DNA of 64,000 bases, taken from assembly GCF_029024105.1 (NCBI RefSeq), contig NZ_CP118963.1, forward strand, positions 2,914,001 through 2,978,000. Direction: 5' to 3'. Position numbers and translations under genes: made by a program. Of this stretch, positions 18,554 through 27,638 are shown in pieces. Positions within the stretch are counted from its first letter, which is position 1; every line of letters starts with the position of its first letter. Origin of the DNA: Acinetobacter lwoffii (GTDB taxonomy: Bacteria > Pseudomonadota > Gammaproteobacteria > Pseudomonadales > Moraxellaceae). The notes below the pieces were generated by a model. That model saw nothing but the letters and a program-made list of their open reading frames with translations. It had not been told where the DNA came from and did no database searches.

Positions 18554-18877
18554 TTAGATCAGGAAATCGTCCAGCTTTGCGCCTTTTTCCAATTCAGCCA
18601 CCAACCAGCGCGGCTGTTTACCACGGCCAGTCCAGGTATCGTCCGGATTGCTTTTGCTACGGTAACGCGGTTCAACCGACTTACGTGACGATTTCTTACG
18701 TTTAGACGCACCAAATTCAAGTAACTGTTCAACTGTCATACCAACTTTCTCAGCAACTGCCAAAATTTGCTGATAAGCATCTTCAATCTCTTGATCTTTT
18801 TTTGAAGCAATCAGTGACTCTGCTTCTGCTTGTAAACGTTTTAACTCTTCTACTGATAAATGCGTAATATCTGGCAT
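18554..18877 (-). CDS. hns: H-NS family nucleoid protein
   Basis: This is a histone-like DNA-binding protein that silences AT-rich and acquired DNA. It has 107 residues: N-terminal coiled-coil oligomerisation region (about 5-55, VEELKRLQAEAESLIASKK) and a C-terminal AT-hook-like DNA-binding domain with TWTGRGKQPRWLVAEL (about 80-96), the H-NS signature. A GGAGAG site precedes the ATG. About 140 very AT-rich bases lie upstream, as expected if the gene is autoregulated. Such a protein would be a natural silencer of the AT-rich gene at 36.7-39.7 kb. Confidence 0.93.
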   Translation of the reverse strand: MPDITHLSVEELKRLQAEAESLIASKKDQEIEDAYQQILAVAEKVGMTVEQLLEFGASKRKKSSRKSVEPRYRSKSNPDDTWTGRGKQPRWLVAELEKGAKLDDFLI

Positions 18878-19021
18878 AATGCTCTCCGAAAAATAATATT
18901 ATTCGTTTTGTTAAATAATAGCCCCATCATATTTATATTAAATAAAACATTCAATATAAAAACTTAAAGCAATAACAATAAAGTTTAAAAAAAATTACAA
19001 AATAAAATGCTTCATTCATTT

Positions 19022-19450
19022 TTAAATTTCATGTTGAACACTTAATTCAAGCGCTTTGATTTTTTCGCGAATATGTTCCGGAATTTCTGTTTTCTGCATG
19101 GTCTTTTTATCGACACAGACAATCACTGCTTCTGAAGTAGCCACAATACTTTGCTGTTTTTCACTCCATAATAGATATTGCATTCTAACTGCACTATTTC
19201 GAATTTCTTCAATACGTGCTGCTACTTTTAAATGATCAGGAAAAACCACAGGTTTTAAATAACGGCACTGATTTGAAGACACTACCGTAAATACCGGTTC
19301 ATTATGTATATCTAATATCCCTAGATAAGCCAGACGCGCACTTTCGACATAACGGTAATACATGGCATTATTGACATGTCCAAAGGCATCCATATCACCC
19401 CATGCGACTGTTTGTTCATAAATAACTGGATATTGTTTTAATTCTGACAT
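19022..19450 (-). CDS. Hotdog-fold acyl-CoA thioesterase (4HBT family)
   Basis: A predicted hydrolase of acyl-CoA thioesters, YbgC/FcbC-like. It has 142 residues from the ATG at 19450 (MSELKQYPVI); a TTG four codons upstream overlaps the hemY stop. The catalytic signature WGDMDAFGHVNNAMYYRYVE is present, with Asp and His-Val-Asn-Asn near 20-30, then the beta-sheet region. The natural substrate cannot be told from sequence. It is the last gene after hemY, and the stop TGA of hemY overlaps the alternative start, suggesting co-transcription. Confidence 0.85.
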   Translation of the reverse strand: MSELKQYPVIYEQTVAWGDMDAFGHVNNAMYYRYVESARLAYLGILDIHNEPVFTVVSSNQCRYLKPVVFPDHLKVAARIEEIRNSAVRMQYLLWSEKQQSIVATSEAVIVCVDKKTMQKTEIPEHIREKIKALELSVQHEI

Positions 19451-19458
19451 TATTATTC

Positions 19459-20652
19459 TCAAGTCTTAATTTCTATAAAGTTTACATTCGATTCAAATAC
19501 TGCATTTAACTGCTGTAGCAAGTCCTCCCGATCTTGTAAGGCAGCTTTAATTCTTAAATAACTCATACGAATATCATCCGGATACAAGTCAAGTAGTTGC
19601 TGGGCTTGATCTGTATAGCCTGTGGCTTGCAACACATGCCATTTCGCAAAGCTTAAAACCGGTAATGCCGGATACTTGGTTTCCCAGTGCGAAATCTGTT
19701 GTGCAATCGCATCATAATCCGGGTTTTGACGCAATAACTGTTGTTGGAACCACAAATAAAATACATCCTGATTAAATTGCTGTTCCATTAAATGAATCGC
19801 AAGCACTTCATGCTCGGCACTCATTTCTGGTATTCTAAATAATAATTTCAACCATAATAATTTGACCGAATAGTCACGATCAAATATTTGCGGTTTTAAA
19901 TCTAAATAACGTTGCTGTAAATAAAATAAATCGTCCTGTGTGGCTTGGTCATAGGCTAATAATAATTGTTCAAGCCATGTTTTTTTTACTTCTTGGTCTA
20001 AATGCCCATATTGGGTCGAACGTAAATATAACCAAGGAAACTGCATGGCAAATACCCCCCATAAGGCGACAAGGCGCTGCTCATAGGCTGTTTTAACCTG
20101 TATTAACCAAGGTGATAATTCATGCTGATTTAAAAACTCTAAATGGGTAAGTGCTTGTTCACCTTGCTGTTGTGATAAATAAATTTCAATCCGCTGTAAT
20201 TCTGCCAATTCAAATGCCATGGGATTGGACTGATTTAAAGCAGTTAATGCATGGGTATATTGCTGTTGCCCCCAAGATAAACGTGCATCAATAATATGTT
20301 TAAGTAAACCCGACTTGGTAAAAGACTGGTGAATAAAATCCCGCTGATCCTGCGCAGCGTTTAATAACCAGATGACTGCCAGTTGTTCATAAGGATGTAA
20401 GCGGGAAAAACTAAAGACCGTTTGAGTTTTACGTTGTTCACGGCTGCGATACTGCTTGATCGCATACCAGATGCAATGCATCAGAAAACTCACGCTCACC
20501 AAGGATGCGGCCAAAAACCAGAGGGTGGTTTGTAACTGCCACTCGCGCCAATACAGATAGACATAGCCAGCCCCATGTCCATAACTCAGGATACTCAGCC
20601 CCGCAATACCAAGCAGGCAGACAAATAAATAGGCTAGCAGAATCTGTTTCAT
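19459..20652 (-). CDS. hemY: HemY-type membrane protein of the hem operon
   Basis: HemY_N family protein encoded with hemC and hemD; its exact role in haem synthesis is unsettled, and it is not protoporphyrinogen oxidase. It has 397 residues from the ATG at 20652. Two N-terminal transmembrane helices (about 4-26 and 40-62) are followed by a long alpha-helical TPR-like cytoplasmic region rich in Gln and Leu. The start is six bases after the hemX stop. Confidence 0.8.
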   Translation of the reverse strand: MKQILLAYLFVCLLGIAGLSILSYGHGAGYVYLYWREWQLQTTLWFLAASLVSVSFLMHCIWYAIKQYRSREQRKTQTVFSFSRLHPYEQLAVIWLLNAAQDQRDFIHQSFTKSGLLKHIIDARLSWGQQQYTHALTALNQSNPMAFELAELQRIEIYLSQQQGEQALTHLEFLNQHELSPWLIQVKTAYEQRLVALWGVFAMQFPWLYLRSTQYGHLDQEVKKTWLEQLLLAYDQATQDDLFYLQQRYLDLKPQIFDRDYSVKLLWLKLLFRIPEMSAEHEVLAIHLMEQQFNQDVFYLWFQQQLLRQNPDYDAIAQQISHWETKYPALPVLSFAKWHVLQATGYTDQAQQLLDLYPDDIRMSYLRIKAALQDREDLLQQLNAVFESNVNFIEIKT

Positions 20653-20658
20653 AAGCAA

Positions 20659-21498
20659 TTAGCCCACTAGGGTGCGTGTGTTTAATAATGGAATCGGAGT
20701 AATCGGGGTGGCCTTGATTTGATACAATTGCTGAATCCATTTTTGGCTCTGTGCATCCGGCAATTGTTCCAAGACTTCAATCACGGCATTCAGTGCCTGC
20801 TGAAAAGCGACAGATTGGTCTTTTTGTAAGGTATTCTGTGCGATGAGCAAGCGCAACTGGGCCTCTTTCAGTACCAGATGCCGTTGCATCAAGACTGTGC
20901 TTGGCTGATCTGCGGATTCAACCTGAATCCAGCGCTGCCAGAAAGAGCGTTGAGTTTCTGGACGCTGACGATGTGGTGTCTGAATTTCTTTTTCAATTTC
21001 AGCATCCATCTGCACCAAGAGTTCTTTTACTTTATTTTGCTGCACTAATCGGCTGTTCACGAATTTTTTCAGCATGTCCTGATCTTTCGCAATTACTTGC
21101 TGCAAACTACTGACCAAGGCAGGCGCTAAAACATAATCATCCAGCTCATTGGATAACTGAGTTAATTTTTCTATTGCAGTGGCGTATTGTTGCTGTTGCA
21201 GTGCAAATTCGATCAGATCCAGATGTTGCTGTACCAAGGCAATATCATTTTGCGTTGCATCAATTGTCACTTCACGTCCTGACGCTTTAGATGAAGTGGT
21301 TCCAGCATTTTCCTGCTGAGCAGAAATCTGGCGTTTTAAAGCCACGAACTGATCATTGAGATTGGCATTTTGCTGCTGTAACTGATTGATGCTTTGATTG
21401 AATTCAGTCTGTGCTGTATTCAGAACATGTAAGTCGTAGCTGAGCTTAACTAGCCACGCCATACTCAAGATGAACAATACAATGAATAGTTTCTTCAT
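20659..21498 (-). CDS. hemX: HemX-type membrane-anchored coiled-coil protein
   Basis: The protein has 279 residues: one N-terminal transmembrane helix (about 4-22), a coiled coil (about 25-65, QSINQLQQQNANLNDQF) and a helical domain. The arrangement matches the HemX family, sometimes fused to HemD and once called uroporphyrinogen-III methyltransferase; no methyltransferase motif is visible here. The ATG overlaps the hemD stop (ATGA). Confidence 0.75.
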   Translation of the reverse strand: MKKLFIVLFILSMAWLVKLSYDLHVLNTAQTEFNQSINQLQQQNANLNDQFVALKRQISAQQENAGTTSSKASGREVTIDATQNDIALVQQHLDLIEFALQQQQYATAIEKLTQLSNELDDYVLAPALVSSLQQVIAKDQDMLKKFVNSRLVQQNKVKELLVQMDAEIEKEIQTPHRQRPETQRSFWQRWIQVESADQPSTVLMQRHLVLKEAQLRLLIAQNTLQKDQSVAFQQALNAVIEVLEQLPDAQSQKWIQQLYQIKATPITPIPLLNTRTLVG

Positions 21499-22274
21499 GC
21501 GTTCCCTAATATCAGCCTCATTTTCTGCAAGATCGTGTTTGCGTCTAAATCATCGATTTCTACGAATTGAAAACTTGCCTGATGCTGCTGTTGATATTCC
21601 CCAAGAATAGTAGCCAAACGTGGCCCCAAAACCAAATAACAGACGTGCTGCATGAACTCTGCATCATCCTGCATAAGTGCCAGCCAGTTTAACCAGCTTG
21701 CTTCACTGGTGATCAGAACTGCAAAACGCTGCTGCGTCTTAAGCAGCCCCAGGTTCTTTGCCAAAATCGTTGCTGTCGTTTCAGGACATTGCCGCCGGTA
21801 CAAAATAAAGTTTAAAACTTTAATATTGCTGGCACGTAAATGATCCATCATAAATTGACGACCACCTTCTCCGCGCCAGAAGGCTACACCTGAACCAGAA
21901 GCCAGTTGCTTCAACACAGGCAATTGCAGCATGCCTTCCGAAGTTTCGACCTCAGGCACATGACTATGAATGCCATAGCTCGCCAATGCCTGTTCAGTGG
22001 CTTTACCCACTGCCACCCAATGCACCTGTGCCAAAGTCGAGAGCGCGACTCCAGCCTGTTGCAAATATTGCATACCAATCTGGGCAGCCGTCGGGCTAAC
22101 CACCACAATAATCTGTGCCTGCTCCAGCTGCTGATACAAACTCGACAGCTCATCGGAATAAGGCATTGCATGCAGTTCGAGCAAAGGCAATTCTAAAACA
22201 GACACTTGCGCTGCCTGTAACTGCTGGGTCAAACCTGCAGCACGATCACTGGGGCGGGTATTAATCAATAACAT
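21495..22274 (-). CDS. hemD: Uroporphyrinogen-III synthase
   Basis: HemD cyclises hydroxymethylbilane to uroporphyrinogen III, the branch point to haem and corrinoids. It has 259 residues with the two-domain HEM4 fold: LINTRPSDRAAGLTQQL at the N-terminus, VVVSPTAAQIGMQYL, and WVAVGKATEQALASYGI. It overlaps hemC by one base (TGATG) and hemX by four. Confidence 0.93.
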   Translation of the reverse strand: MLLINTRPSDRAAGLTQQLQAAQVSVLELPLLELHAMPYSDELSSLYQQLEQAQIIVVVSPTAAQIGMQYLQQAGVALSTLAQVHWVAVGKATEQALASYGIHSHVPEVETSEGMLQLPVLKQLASGSGVAFWRGEGGRQFMMDHLRASNIKVLNFILYRRQCPETTATILAKNLGLLKTQQRFAVLITSEASWLNWLALMQDDAEFMQHVCYLVLGPRLATILGEYQQQHQASFQFVEIDDLDANTILQKMRLILGNA

Positions 22275-23197
22275 CAGTGTGAATAGAGTGCTTTCAGCAA
22301 CTCGCCAGCACCTTGATCAAGCAAGTCTTTTGCCAGCTTCACACCCAATTGCTCTGCATCTGCCGTTTTTCCAGTCTGCTGTGCCCGGAGCAAAACTGCT
22401 CCATCGATACTGCCTACACGACCTTCGATTGAAATCACACCCTCTTTGAGCGTGGCATAACCGGCAATCGGCACCTGACAGCCGCCTTCTAGATAGGCAT
22501 TAAAGGCACGTTCGGCACGTACACACGCATCTGTATCCGCATGCAGGAGTGGCTGAATCAAGTCCAGCACCGTCTGATCATGAGTACGGCATTCCAGTCC
22601 CAATGCCCCTTGACCCACGGCCGGCAGACTGACTTCAGGCGTCAGAGTATGACGAATACGTTCTGCCAGACCCAAGCGTTTTAAACCGGCACTGGCCAGA
22701 ATAATCGCATCATACTGGCCTGCATCCAGTTTAGATAAACGTGTGCCGACATTACCGCGTAAATCGATAATGTCCAGATCTGGACGCTGTTTTAAAATCT
22801 GGGTTTTACGGCGCAAGCTTGAGGTTCCGACTTTGGCGCCTTGTGGCAATTCTTCAAAACTAGTGTAGGTATTCGACACAAAGGCATCTAAGGGATCTTC
22901 ACGTTCACAGATCACTGCCAGACTCAGACCTTCGGGCAAGGCCATCGGGACATCTTTCATGGAATGCACAGCCAGATCTGCACGACCATCCAGTAAAGCG
23001 GCTTCTAATTCTTTTACAAACAGTCCTTTTCCACCAATTTTAGCCAGTGGTGTATCTAGAATTTTATCGCCCTGTGTAACAAAAGTGACTAACTCGACCT
23101 GCAAACCAGCGTGCAAATCTTGTAGGCGCGCACGGATGTGTTCCGCTTGCCAAAGCGCAAGTGGACTTTGTCGAGTTGCAATTTTTAGGGTCTTCAT
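22274..23197 (-). CDS. hemC: Porphobilinogen deaminase (hydroxymethylbilane synthase)
   Basis: HemC joins four porphobilinogens into hydroxymethylbilane on a dipyrromethane cofactor. It has 307 residues from MKTLKIATRQSPLALWQAEH (ATG at 23197); the open frame extends 21 codons upstream without similarity. Features are VHSMKDVP, GTSSLRRKTQILKQRPDL, IDLRGNVGTRLSKLD and the cofactor-binding cysteine in YLEGGCQVPIAGYA. It is the first gene of hemCDXY, downstream of algR as in Pseudomonas. Confidence 0.97.
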   Translation of the reverse strand: MKTLKIATRQSPLALWQAEHIRARLQDLHAGLQVELVTFVTQGDKILDTPLAKIGGKGLFVKELEAALLDGRADLAVHSMKDVPMALPEGLSLAVICEREDPLDAFVSNTYTSFEELPQGAKVGTSSLRRKTQILKQRPDLDIIDLRGNVGTRLSKLDAGQYDAIILASAGLKRLGLAERIRHTLTPEVSLPAVGQGALGLECRTHDQTVLDLIQPLLHADTDACVRAERAFNAYLEGGCQVPIAGYATLKEGVISIEGRVGSIDGAVLLRAQQTGKTADAEQLGVKLAKDLLDQGAGELLKALYSH

Positions 23198-23305
23198 AAA
23201 TTTCAATAACAGTAAATGAGAACAATAGTCTAAACTTAACCTGCTCACTTGAAAATGCAAGTGAATTTATACAAGTTTCAACTGAATGCTCTCATTCATC
23301 CCCCG

Positions 23306-24046
23306 CTAAAGCTTTTGAATCCGATCTCGTAAAAACGGTAAATGTCGCCGACTAACCGCCAAACGATCGTCCAGCTCACGACAACGTACCTGATACTGAC
23401 CAGAACTCACCACTTCCAGACCATCCAGATAATGCACCGAGATCAAGGCATTACGATGAATCCGGATAAACTGGTTCCCAAACTCCTGCTCTAACTCCTT
23501 TAAGGTTTCATCAATCAATACACTGCCGTTTTTATGACGCACAGTGACATATTTCTGATCCGCCAGAAAATAATAGATATTTTCAACTGGCACCAATTCG
23601 ACACCACGATAGGTCTTTGCCGCAATCTGCTGGCGGCTGATATTGATTTCGTCCATATTTTCTTTTTGTTTTAGTTGGCTCATTTGAGCTTGGGTAAGTT
23701 TAGTTAAGTGCTCTAAAACCTGTGCCAATTCCTGTTGCATCACCGGTTTAAGCAAGTAGCCTTCGGCATTTGATTTAAATGCATCCAGCGCATGTTGGTC
23801 ATAGGCCGTACAAAAGACAATGGCCGGCATTGGATCCAGTTGACGCAAATGTTGCGCACAAGCCAGTCCGTTCATTTCAGGCATTTGAATATCTAATAGG
23901 ATGACATCGGGTTCGTATTGGTGAGCCAGATCAATCGCTTGACGGCCATGGCTTGCTGTCGCCACCACATCATGCCCCAGTTGAGAGACCAAACGTGATA
24001 AACGCTCGACGGCCAAAGGCTCATCATCACAAATCAGGATGTCCAT
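23306..24046 (-). CDS. algR: LytTR-type response regulator (AlgR-like)
   Basis: A two-component regulator of 246 residues. The receiver domain (1-120) has D7/D8, phospho-acceptor D52 (VILLDIQMPEMNG) and Lys in YLLKPV. The LytTR DNA-binding domain is at about 145-246 (VELVPVENIYYFLADQKYVTV, then IRIHRNALISVHYLDGL). A strong AAGGAGGAG site precedes the ATG. The genomic setting argH / sensor / regulator / hemC is that of fimS-algR in Pseudomonas, where the pair controls type IV pili and alginate; its targets here are inferred only. Confidence 0.9.
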   Translation of the reverse strand: MDILICDDEPLAVERLSRLVSQLGHDVVATASHGRQAIDLAHQYEPDVILLDIQMPEMNGLACAQHLRQLDPMPAIVFCTAYDQHALDAFKSNAEGYLLKPVMQQELAQVLEHLTKLTQAQMSQLKQKENMDEINISRQQIAAKTYRGVELVPVENIYYFLADQKYVTVRHKNGSVLIDETLKELEQEFGNQFIRIHRNALISVHYLDGLEVVSSGQYQVRCRELDDRLAVSRRHLPFLRDRIQKL

Positions 24047-24115
24047 TTCTCCTCCTTACCCAGTTAACATCATCAGATGAATGATAAAGCTAACTGCGAT
24101 TTCTTTGATTTATTT

Positions 24116-25270
24116 TTATTTATATTGATATCGCACTACCGTCGTAAACATCCCTTCGCCGGCAAAGGTTTGAAAAGTCACACTGGGTCCATAATAAGCT
24201 TGCAGACGCTGTCTGACATTTTCTATTGCAATACCATGTCCCTTTTTTAAAGTTTTATTATCCTGTGCATAAGGGTTCGTTATGATGATATTAATTTGAT
24301 TTTGCAATATTTCAACCAATATGCTTATGGTACTCTTTGTAAGAATTTTTTCAACTCCATGGAAAATACTATTTTCTAGCAAGGGTTGTAAAGTTAATAA
24401 TGGAATTTGAACTTGTGAGTATAAGTCTTTGTTTTCTAACTTCCATTCGACCTGCAAACGCTCACCTAGACGGATCTGCTCAATCTCCAGATAGCGCTGG
24501 CACAGATCAATTTCCTCCTGCAGGTTGACCAGTTTTAATTCCTGAAAACTGGCACGAAATAACCGTGACAAATTCAGCAGCATGTGCTCGGCTTTATCCG
24601 GATTGATACTGATCAGGCTGATCACACTGTTCATGCTGTTAAACAAAAAATGCGGCTGAATCCGTGCCTGCATGGCCTGAATCCTAGCATTCAACTCACT
24701 ATGCTGCTGCTGCTCCCATTGCTCACGCAAATAAAGATAGCGAAAACAGAAAGTTCCCAGCAAAATTCCCAGACTTAAATGGAGTCCGACCCGATCCAGC
24801 GCAATCGCCAGGTTTAAATCCTGAAAATTAAAATTCTGTCCAAAATATATCAAGATATTCAGGTTCACCGTAGTGAGCAGTACAATTGCCTGTAACAGCA
24901 GAAATCCAGAAATCAAAGCCAGTTTGATTCCCATACGTTGAAAGGCTTGATGGAACAGCTCGACCAGTGCTGCAAAACATAACAGTACCCAGTTGATATA
25001 CAGGATATATTGCAGCAGGTGCATTCCATTCAAAGCCTGCCAGGATTGCGCTTCTGCAAGCGCCAGAATCATGGCCAGAATATTGCCGCCAGCAAACAGT
25101 TCCAGCAAATAGCGTAGATTGCCGATCTGGCTAAAAAAATAGGAATTTTGCGTCTGTTCGTTTATCGATGTAAAAGATTGAGCAGATGTGACTTCGGCAA
25201 TGGGCTTTGAATTTGTTATACTCTTTTTCGTTCTACTGCTTTTAATCTGATTGAGCCGACATGACCACAT
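24116..25270 (-). CDS. LytS-family sensor histidine kinase (FimS/AlgZ-like)
   Basis: The cognate sensor of the regulator 69 bases downstream. It has 384 residues: four or more hydrophobic segments (about 55-75, 85-105, 115-140, 160-180), then a His_kinase domain with phospho-acceptor H207 in QPHFLFNSMNSVISLI. A HATPase region follows with the N-box PLLENSIFHG and a glycine-rich GHGIAIENVRQRL. The ATG at 25270 overlaps the start of divergent argH by ten bases, so a downstream non-ATG start is possible; the first about 45 residues are not conserved-looking. Confidence 0.85.
   Translation of the reverse strand: MWSCRLNQIKSSRTKKSITNSKPIAEVTSAQSFTSINEQTQNSYFFSQIGNLRYLLELFAGGNILAMILALAEAQSWQALNGMHLLQYILYINWVLLCFAALVELFHQAFQRMGIKLALISGFLLLQAIVLLTTVNLNILIYFGQNFNFQDLNLAIALDRVGLHLSLGILLGTFCFRYLYLREQWEQQQHSELNARIQAMQARIQPHFLFNSMNSVISLISINPDKAEHMLLNLSRLFRASFQELKLVNLQEEIDLCQRYLEIEQIRLGERLQVEWKLENKDLYSQVQIPLLTLQPLLENSIFHGVEKILTKSTISILVEILQNQINIIITNPYAQDNKTLKKGHGIAIENVRQRLQAYYGPSVTFQTFAGEGMFTTVVRYQYK
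25193..25222 (+). promoter_or_regulatory. Possible argH promoter
   Basis: TATACT (25217-25222) is a good -10 box 38 bases before the argH ATG; TTCGGC (25193-25198) with an 18-base spacer is a poor -35. It lies inside the 5' end of the divergent sensor-kinase frame, which supports a later start for that gene. Confidence 0.35.
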
Positions 25271-26691
25271 CTTCTAATTCCTCTAATCCATCACACGCCC
25301 AGACTTCGGGTATGTGGGGCGGTCGTTTCTCTGAAGCGACTGATGCTTTTGTTGCTGAATTTACAGCATCTGTTCAATTTGACCAACGTTTTTATAAACA
25401 AGATATTGCAGGCTCGATTGCCCATGCAACCATGCTGGCAAAAGTGGGCGTACTGACCACGCAAGAACGCGATGACATTATTGAAGGTCTGACAGCGATT
25501 CAAGCCGATATTGAAGCAGGCAACTTTGAATGGCGCATTGATTTAGAAGATGTCCACATGAACATTGAGTCACGCCTGACTCAACGTATCGGCATTACTG
25601 GCAAGAAACTGCATACCGGTCGTAGCCGTAATGACCAGGTGGCGACAGATATCCGTCTTTATGTACGCGATGAAATCGATAGCATCCTGGAATTACTGAA
25701 AAAACTAGAAAAAGGTATTTTAAGCTTAGCGGCTAAAAACACCGACACCATCATGCCAGGCTTCACCCACTTGCAAACCGCTCAGCCAGTGACTTTTGGT
25801 CATCATCTAATGGCTTGGTTTGAAATGCTGGTACGCGATTCAGAACGTCTGATTGATTGCCGTAAGCGTGTCAACCGTATGCCGCTTGGTTCTGCTGCAC
25901 TTGCAGGTACTACTTATCCAATCGACCGTGCTTATACTGCTGAACTGCTAGGTTTTGAAGCTGTTGCTGAAAACTCGCTGGATGCAGTATCGGATCGTGA
26001 CTTTGCGATTGAATTTAATGCCGCTGCATCTTTAATTATGATGCATTTATCACGTATGTCTGAAGAACTGATTCTATGGACATCTGCACAGTTCAAATTC
26101 GTGAATATTCCAGATCGCTTCTGTACTGGCTCTTCAATCATGCCGCAGAAGAAAAATCCGGATGTGCCTGAACTGGTACGTGGTAAAACCGGCCGTGTCT
26201 ATGGCGATTTGATGAGCCTGCTGACTTTAATGAAAGGCCAGCCTCTAGCCTATAACAAAGACAATCAGGAAGATAAAGAGCCATTGTTCGATGCGATCGA
26301 TACAGTTCGTGGTTCACTCATGGCATTTGCTGACATGATTCCTGCACTGGTTCCAAACATTGCTGAAATGCGCGAAGCAGCGCTGCGTGGTTTCTCAACT
26401 GCGACTGACCTGGCTGATTACTTGGTAAAAAACGGCGTTGCATTCCGTGATGCGCACGAGATTGTAGGTAAAGCGGTTGCACTCGGTGTACAAGAATCTA
26501 AAGACCTGTCTGAATTGACACTCGAACAACTGCAACAGTTCTCTGACCTGATTCAAGCAGACGTATTTGAAAAAGCCCTAACTCTTGAAGCTTCGGTGAA
26601 TGCCCGTAATCACATTGGTGGCACCGCGCCTGCTCAAGTGAAAGCAGCCATTGAGCGTGCACATGCGCGTTTGGAACAACTTTACGCATAA
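25261..26691 (+). CDS. argH: Argininosuccinate lyase
   Basis: ArgH splits argininosuccinate into arginine and fumarate, the last step of arginine synthesis. It has 476 residues, of the fumarase/aspartase superfamily. Features are MWGGRFSEATD near the start, HTGRSRNDQVATDIRLYVRD, the catalytic-His segment PGFTHLQTAQPVTFGHH and the signature loop GSSIMPQKKNPD. The first about 17 residues are a Ser/Asn-rich extension. It is divergent from the sensor kinase and followed by a YggX gene. Confidence 0.98.
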   Translation: MTTSSNSSNPSHAQTSGMWGGRFSEATDAFVAEFTASVQFDQRFYKQDIAGSIAHATMLAKVGVLTTQERDDIIEGLTAIQADIEAGNFEWRIDLEDVHMNIESRLTQRIGITGKKLHTGRSRNDQVATDIRLYVRDEIDSILELLKKLEKGILSLAAKNTDTIMPGFTHLQTAQPVTFGHHLMAWFEMLVRDSERLIDCRKRVNRMPLGSAALAGTTYPIDRAYTAELLGFEAVAENSLDAVSDRDFAIEFNAAASLIMMHLSRMSEELILWTSAQFKFVNIPDRFCTGSSIMPQKKNPDVPELVRGKTGRVYGDLMSLLTLMKGQPLAYNKDNQEDKEPLFDAIDTVRGSLMAFADMIPALVPNIAEMREAALRGFSTATDLADYLVKNGVAFRDAHEIVGKAVALGVQESKDLSELTLEQLQQFSDLIQADVFEKALTLEASVNARNHIGGTAPAQVKAAIERAHARLEQLYA

Positions 26692-26706
26692 TTTTGGAGT
26701 ATGGAT

Positions 26707-26976
26707 ATGTCTCGACAAGTTTTTTGCCGTAAGTATCAGGCGGACATGGAAGGTTTAGACTTTGCTCCATTCCCGGGGCCAAAGGGTCAGGAATTGTTTG
26801 ACACCGTGTCTAAACAGGCTTGGCAAGAATGGCTAAAACACCAGACTACGCTAATTAATGAAAAGCGTTTGAACGTGTTTGAAGCAGATGCGAAAAAGTT
26901 TCTTGAAGAACAGCGTGAAAAGTTCTTTAACAATGATGCATCCCTAGAAAAAGCCGAAGGGCTGAAGCCTGAGTAA
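26707..26976 (+). CDS. yggX: Probable Fe(2+)-trafficking / oxidative damage protection protein YggX
   Basis: A small cytoplasmic protein linked to iron handling and protection of Fe-S clusters. It has 89 residues from MSRQVFCRKYQ; an ATG two codons earlier touches the GGAG site, so the second ATG (seven-base spacing) is preferred. The family pattern is clear: FCRKYQADMEGLDFAPFPGPKG, then a helical region ending LEEQREKFFNN. The conserved Cys is at position 7. It lies 15 bases after argH and probably belongs to the same transcript. Confidence 0.93.
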   Translation: MSRQVFCRKYQADMEGLDFAPFPGPKGQELFDTVSKQAWQEWLKHQTTLINEKRLNVFEADAKKFLEEQREKFFNNDASLEKAEGLKPE

Positions 26977-26990
26977 AAAAGAAAGCACTG

Positions 26991-27237
26991 CTTTTCTTTT
27001 TTACGTAAGACAAGGACGAAGTCCGCGTAGACTTTAATCTAAAAGAATCTCCAACTTTGGAGATTCTTTTTTATGTGTTGTTCTAAACATTACTCAAGAC
27101 CAGCTAAGCACGTAGTTTTGAATGTAAAGAGCTCCCCATACAGAAGCTTTTCACATTAAAGCCCTACTTTTCTTTTGTTACACGAGACAAAGATAAAGTC
27201 CGCGTAGGCATAAATCTATCCCCTATCTCAAGGGATT
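26991..27237 (+). repeat. Two diverged copies of a ~50-base unit, each followed by a terminator-like hairpin
   Basis: Unit A (26991-27040) and unit B (27167-27217) share CTTTTCTTTT, then TTAC, AGACAA, AAGTCCGCGTAG and AATCT, about 80 percent identical by eye. Each is followed by a hairpin with a T-run: AGAATCTCC/GGAGATTCT at about 27043-27072 after A, and ATCCC/GGGAT at 27218-27241 after B. The first hairpin can end the argH-yggX transcript. Confidence 0.5.
27042..27072 (+). terminator. Terminator after argH-yggX
   Basis: AAAAGAATCTCC/GGAGATTCTTTT with a short loop is followed by T and forms a long perfect stem usable on both strands. Confidence 0.8.
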
Positions 27238-27241
27238 TTTT

Positions 27242-27595
27242 GACTAAATCTAGCAAATCTTACTAACCAATATTTAGGGCACAAAAAACAGATTTTCACT
27301 TATCCTATTTCGTCTATCGAGTCAGTCACTATCCTACTGAAAAACATTTAGATTTGTATCAAAATAATGGATTGTAAAAGCAATATACAGAGTATTCACA
27401 AAACACAACATTCTGCTACAAGAAGCCACATGATTAAAAAAAACTATCTCTCTATAATGAGCCCTAAGAAGATGAGATATCTTTGAATAACTATAATAAT
27501 AAGCAACAAATACCCCGATTTCATCCCAGTTCTTCCCCCAAAGACTGGGTATTTTTTTGCCTGCAATTTGCCGATTGGCTTGATAATTTAAGCGC
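27242..27595. other. Gene-poor gap between yggX and pgsA
   Basis: An AT-rich stretch with no convincing gene. It contains one plus-strand hairpin with a T-run (CCCAGT/ACTGGG, 27525-27557). An 87-codon minus-strand frame has no ribosome site or recognisable sequence and was not called. Confidence 0.5.
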
Positions 27596-27628
27596 ATAAA
27601 AAAAGCCCCCTTTCAAGGAGCTTCTCTT
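27596..27628 (-). terminator. Terminator after pgsA
   Basis: On the minus strand AGCTCCTT/AAGGGGGCT folds into a stem followed by seven T, directly after the pgsA stop codon. Confidence 0.75.
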
Positions 27629-27638
27629 TTCATTTCGA

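Noticed and set aside
20438..20740. 100-codon minus-strand frame across the hemX/hemY junction
   Set aside because: Shadow frame overlapping both genes; no ribosome site and no domain.
27334..27597. 87-codon minus-strand open frame between yggX and pgsA
   Set aside because: No ribosome site, no recognisable sequence, aromatic-rich translation typical of AT-rich noncoding DNA.
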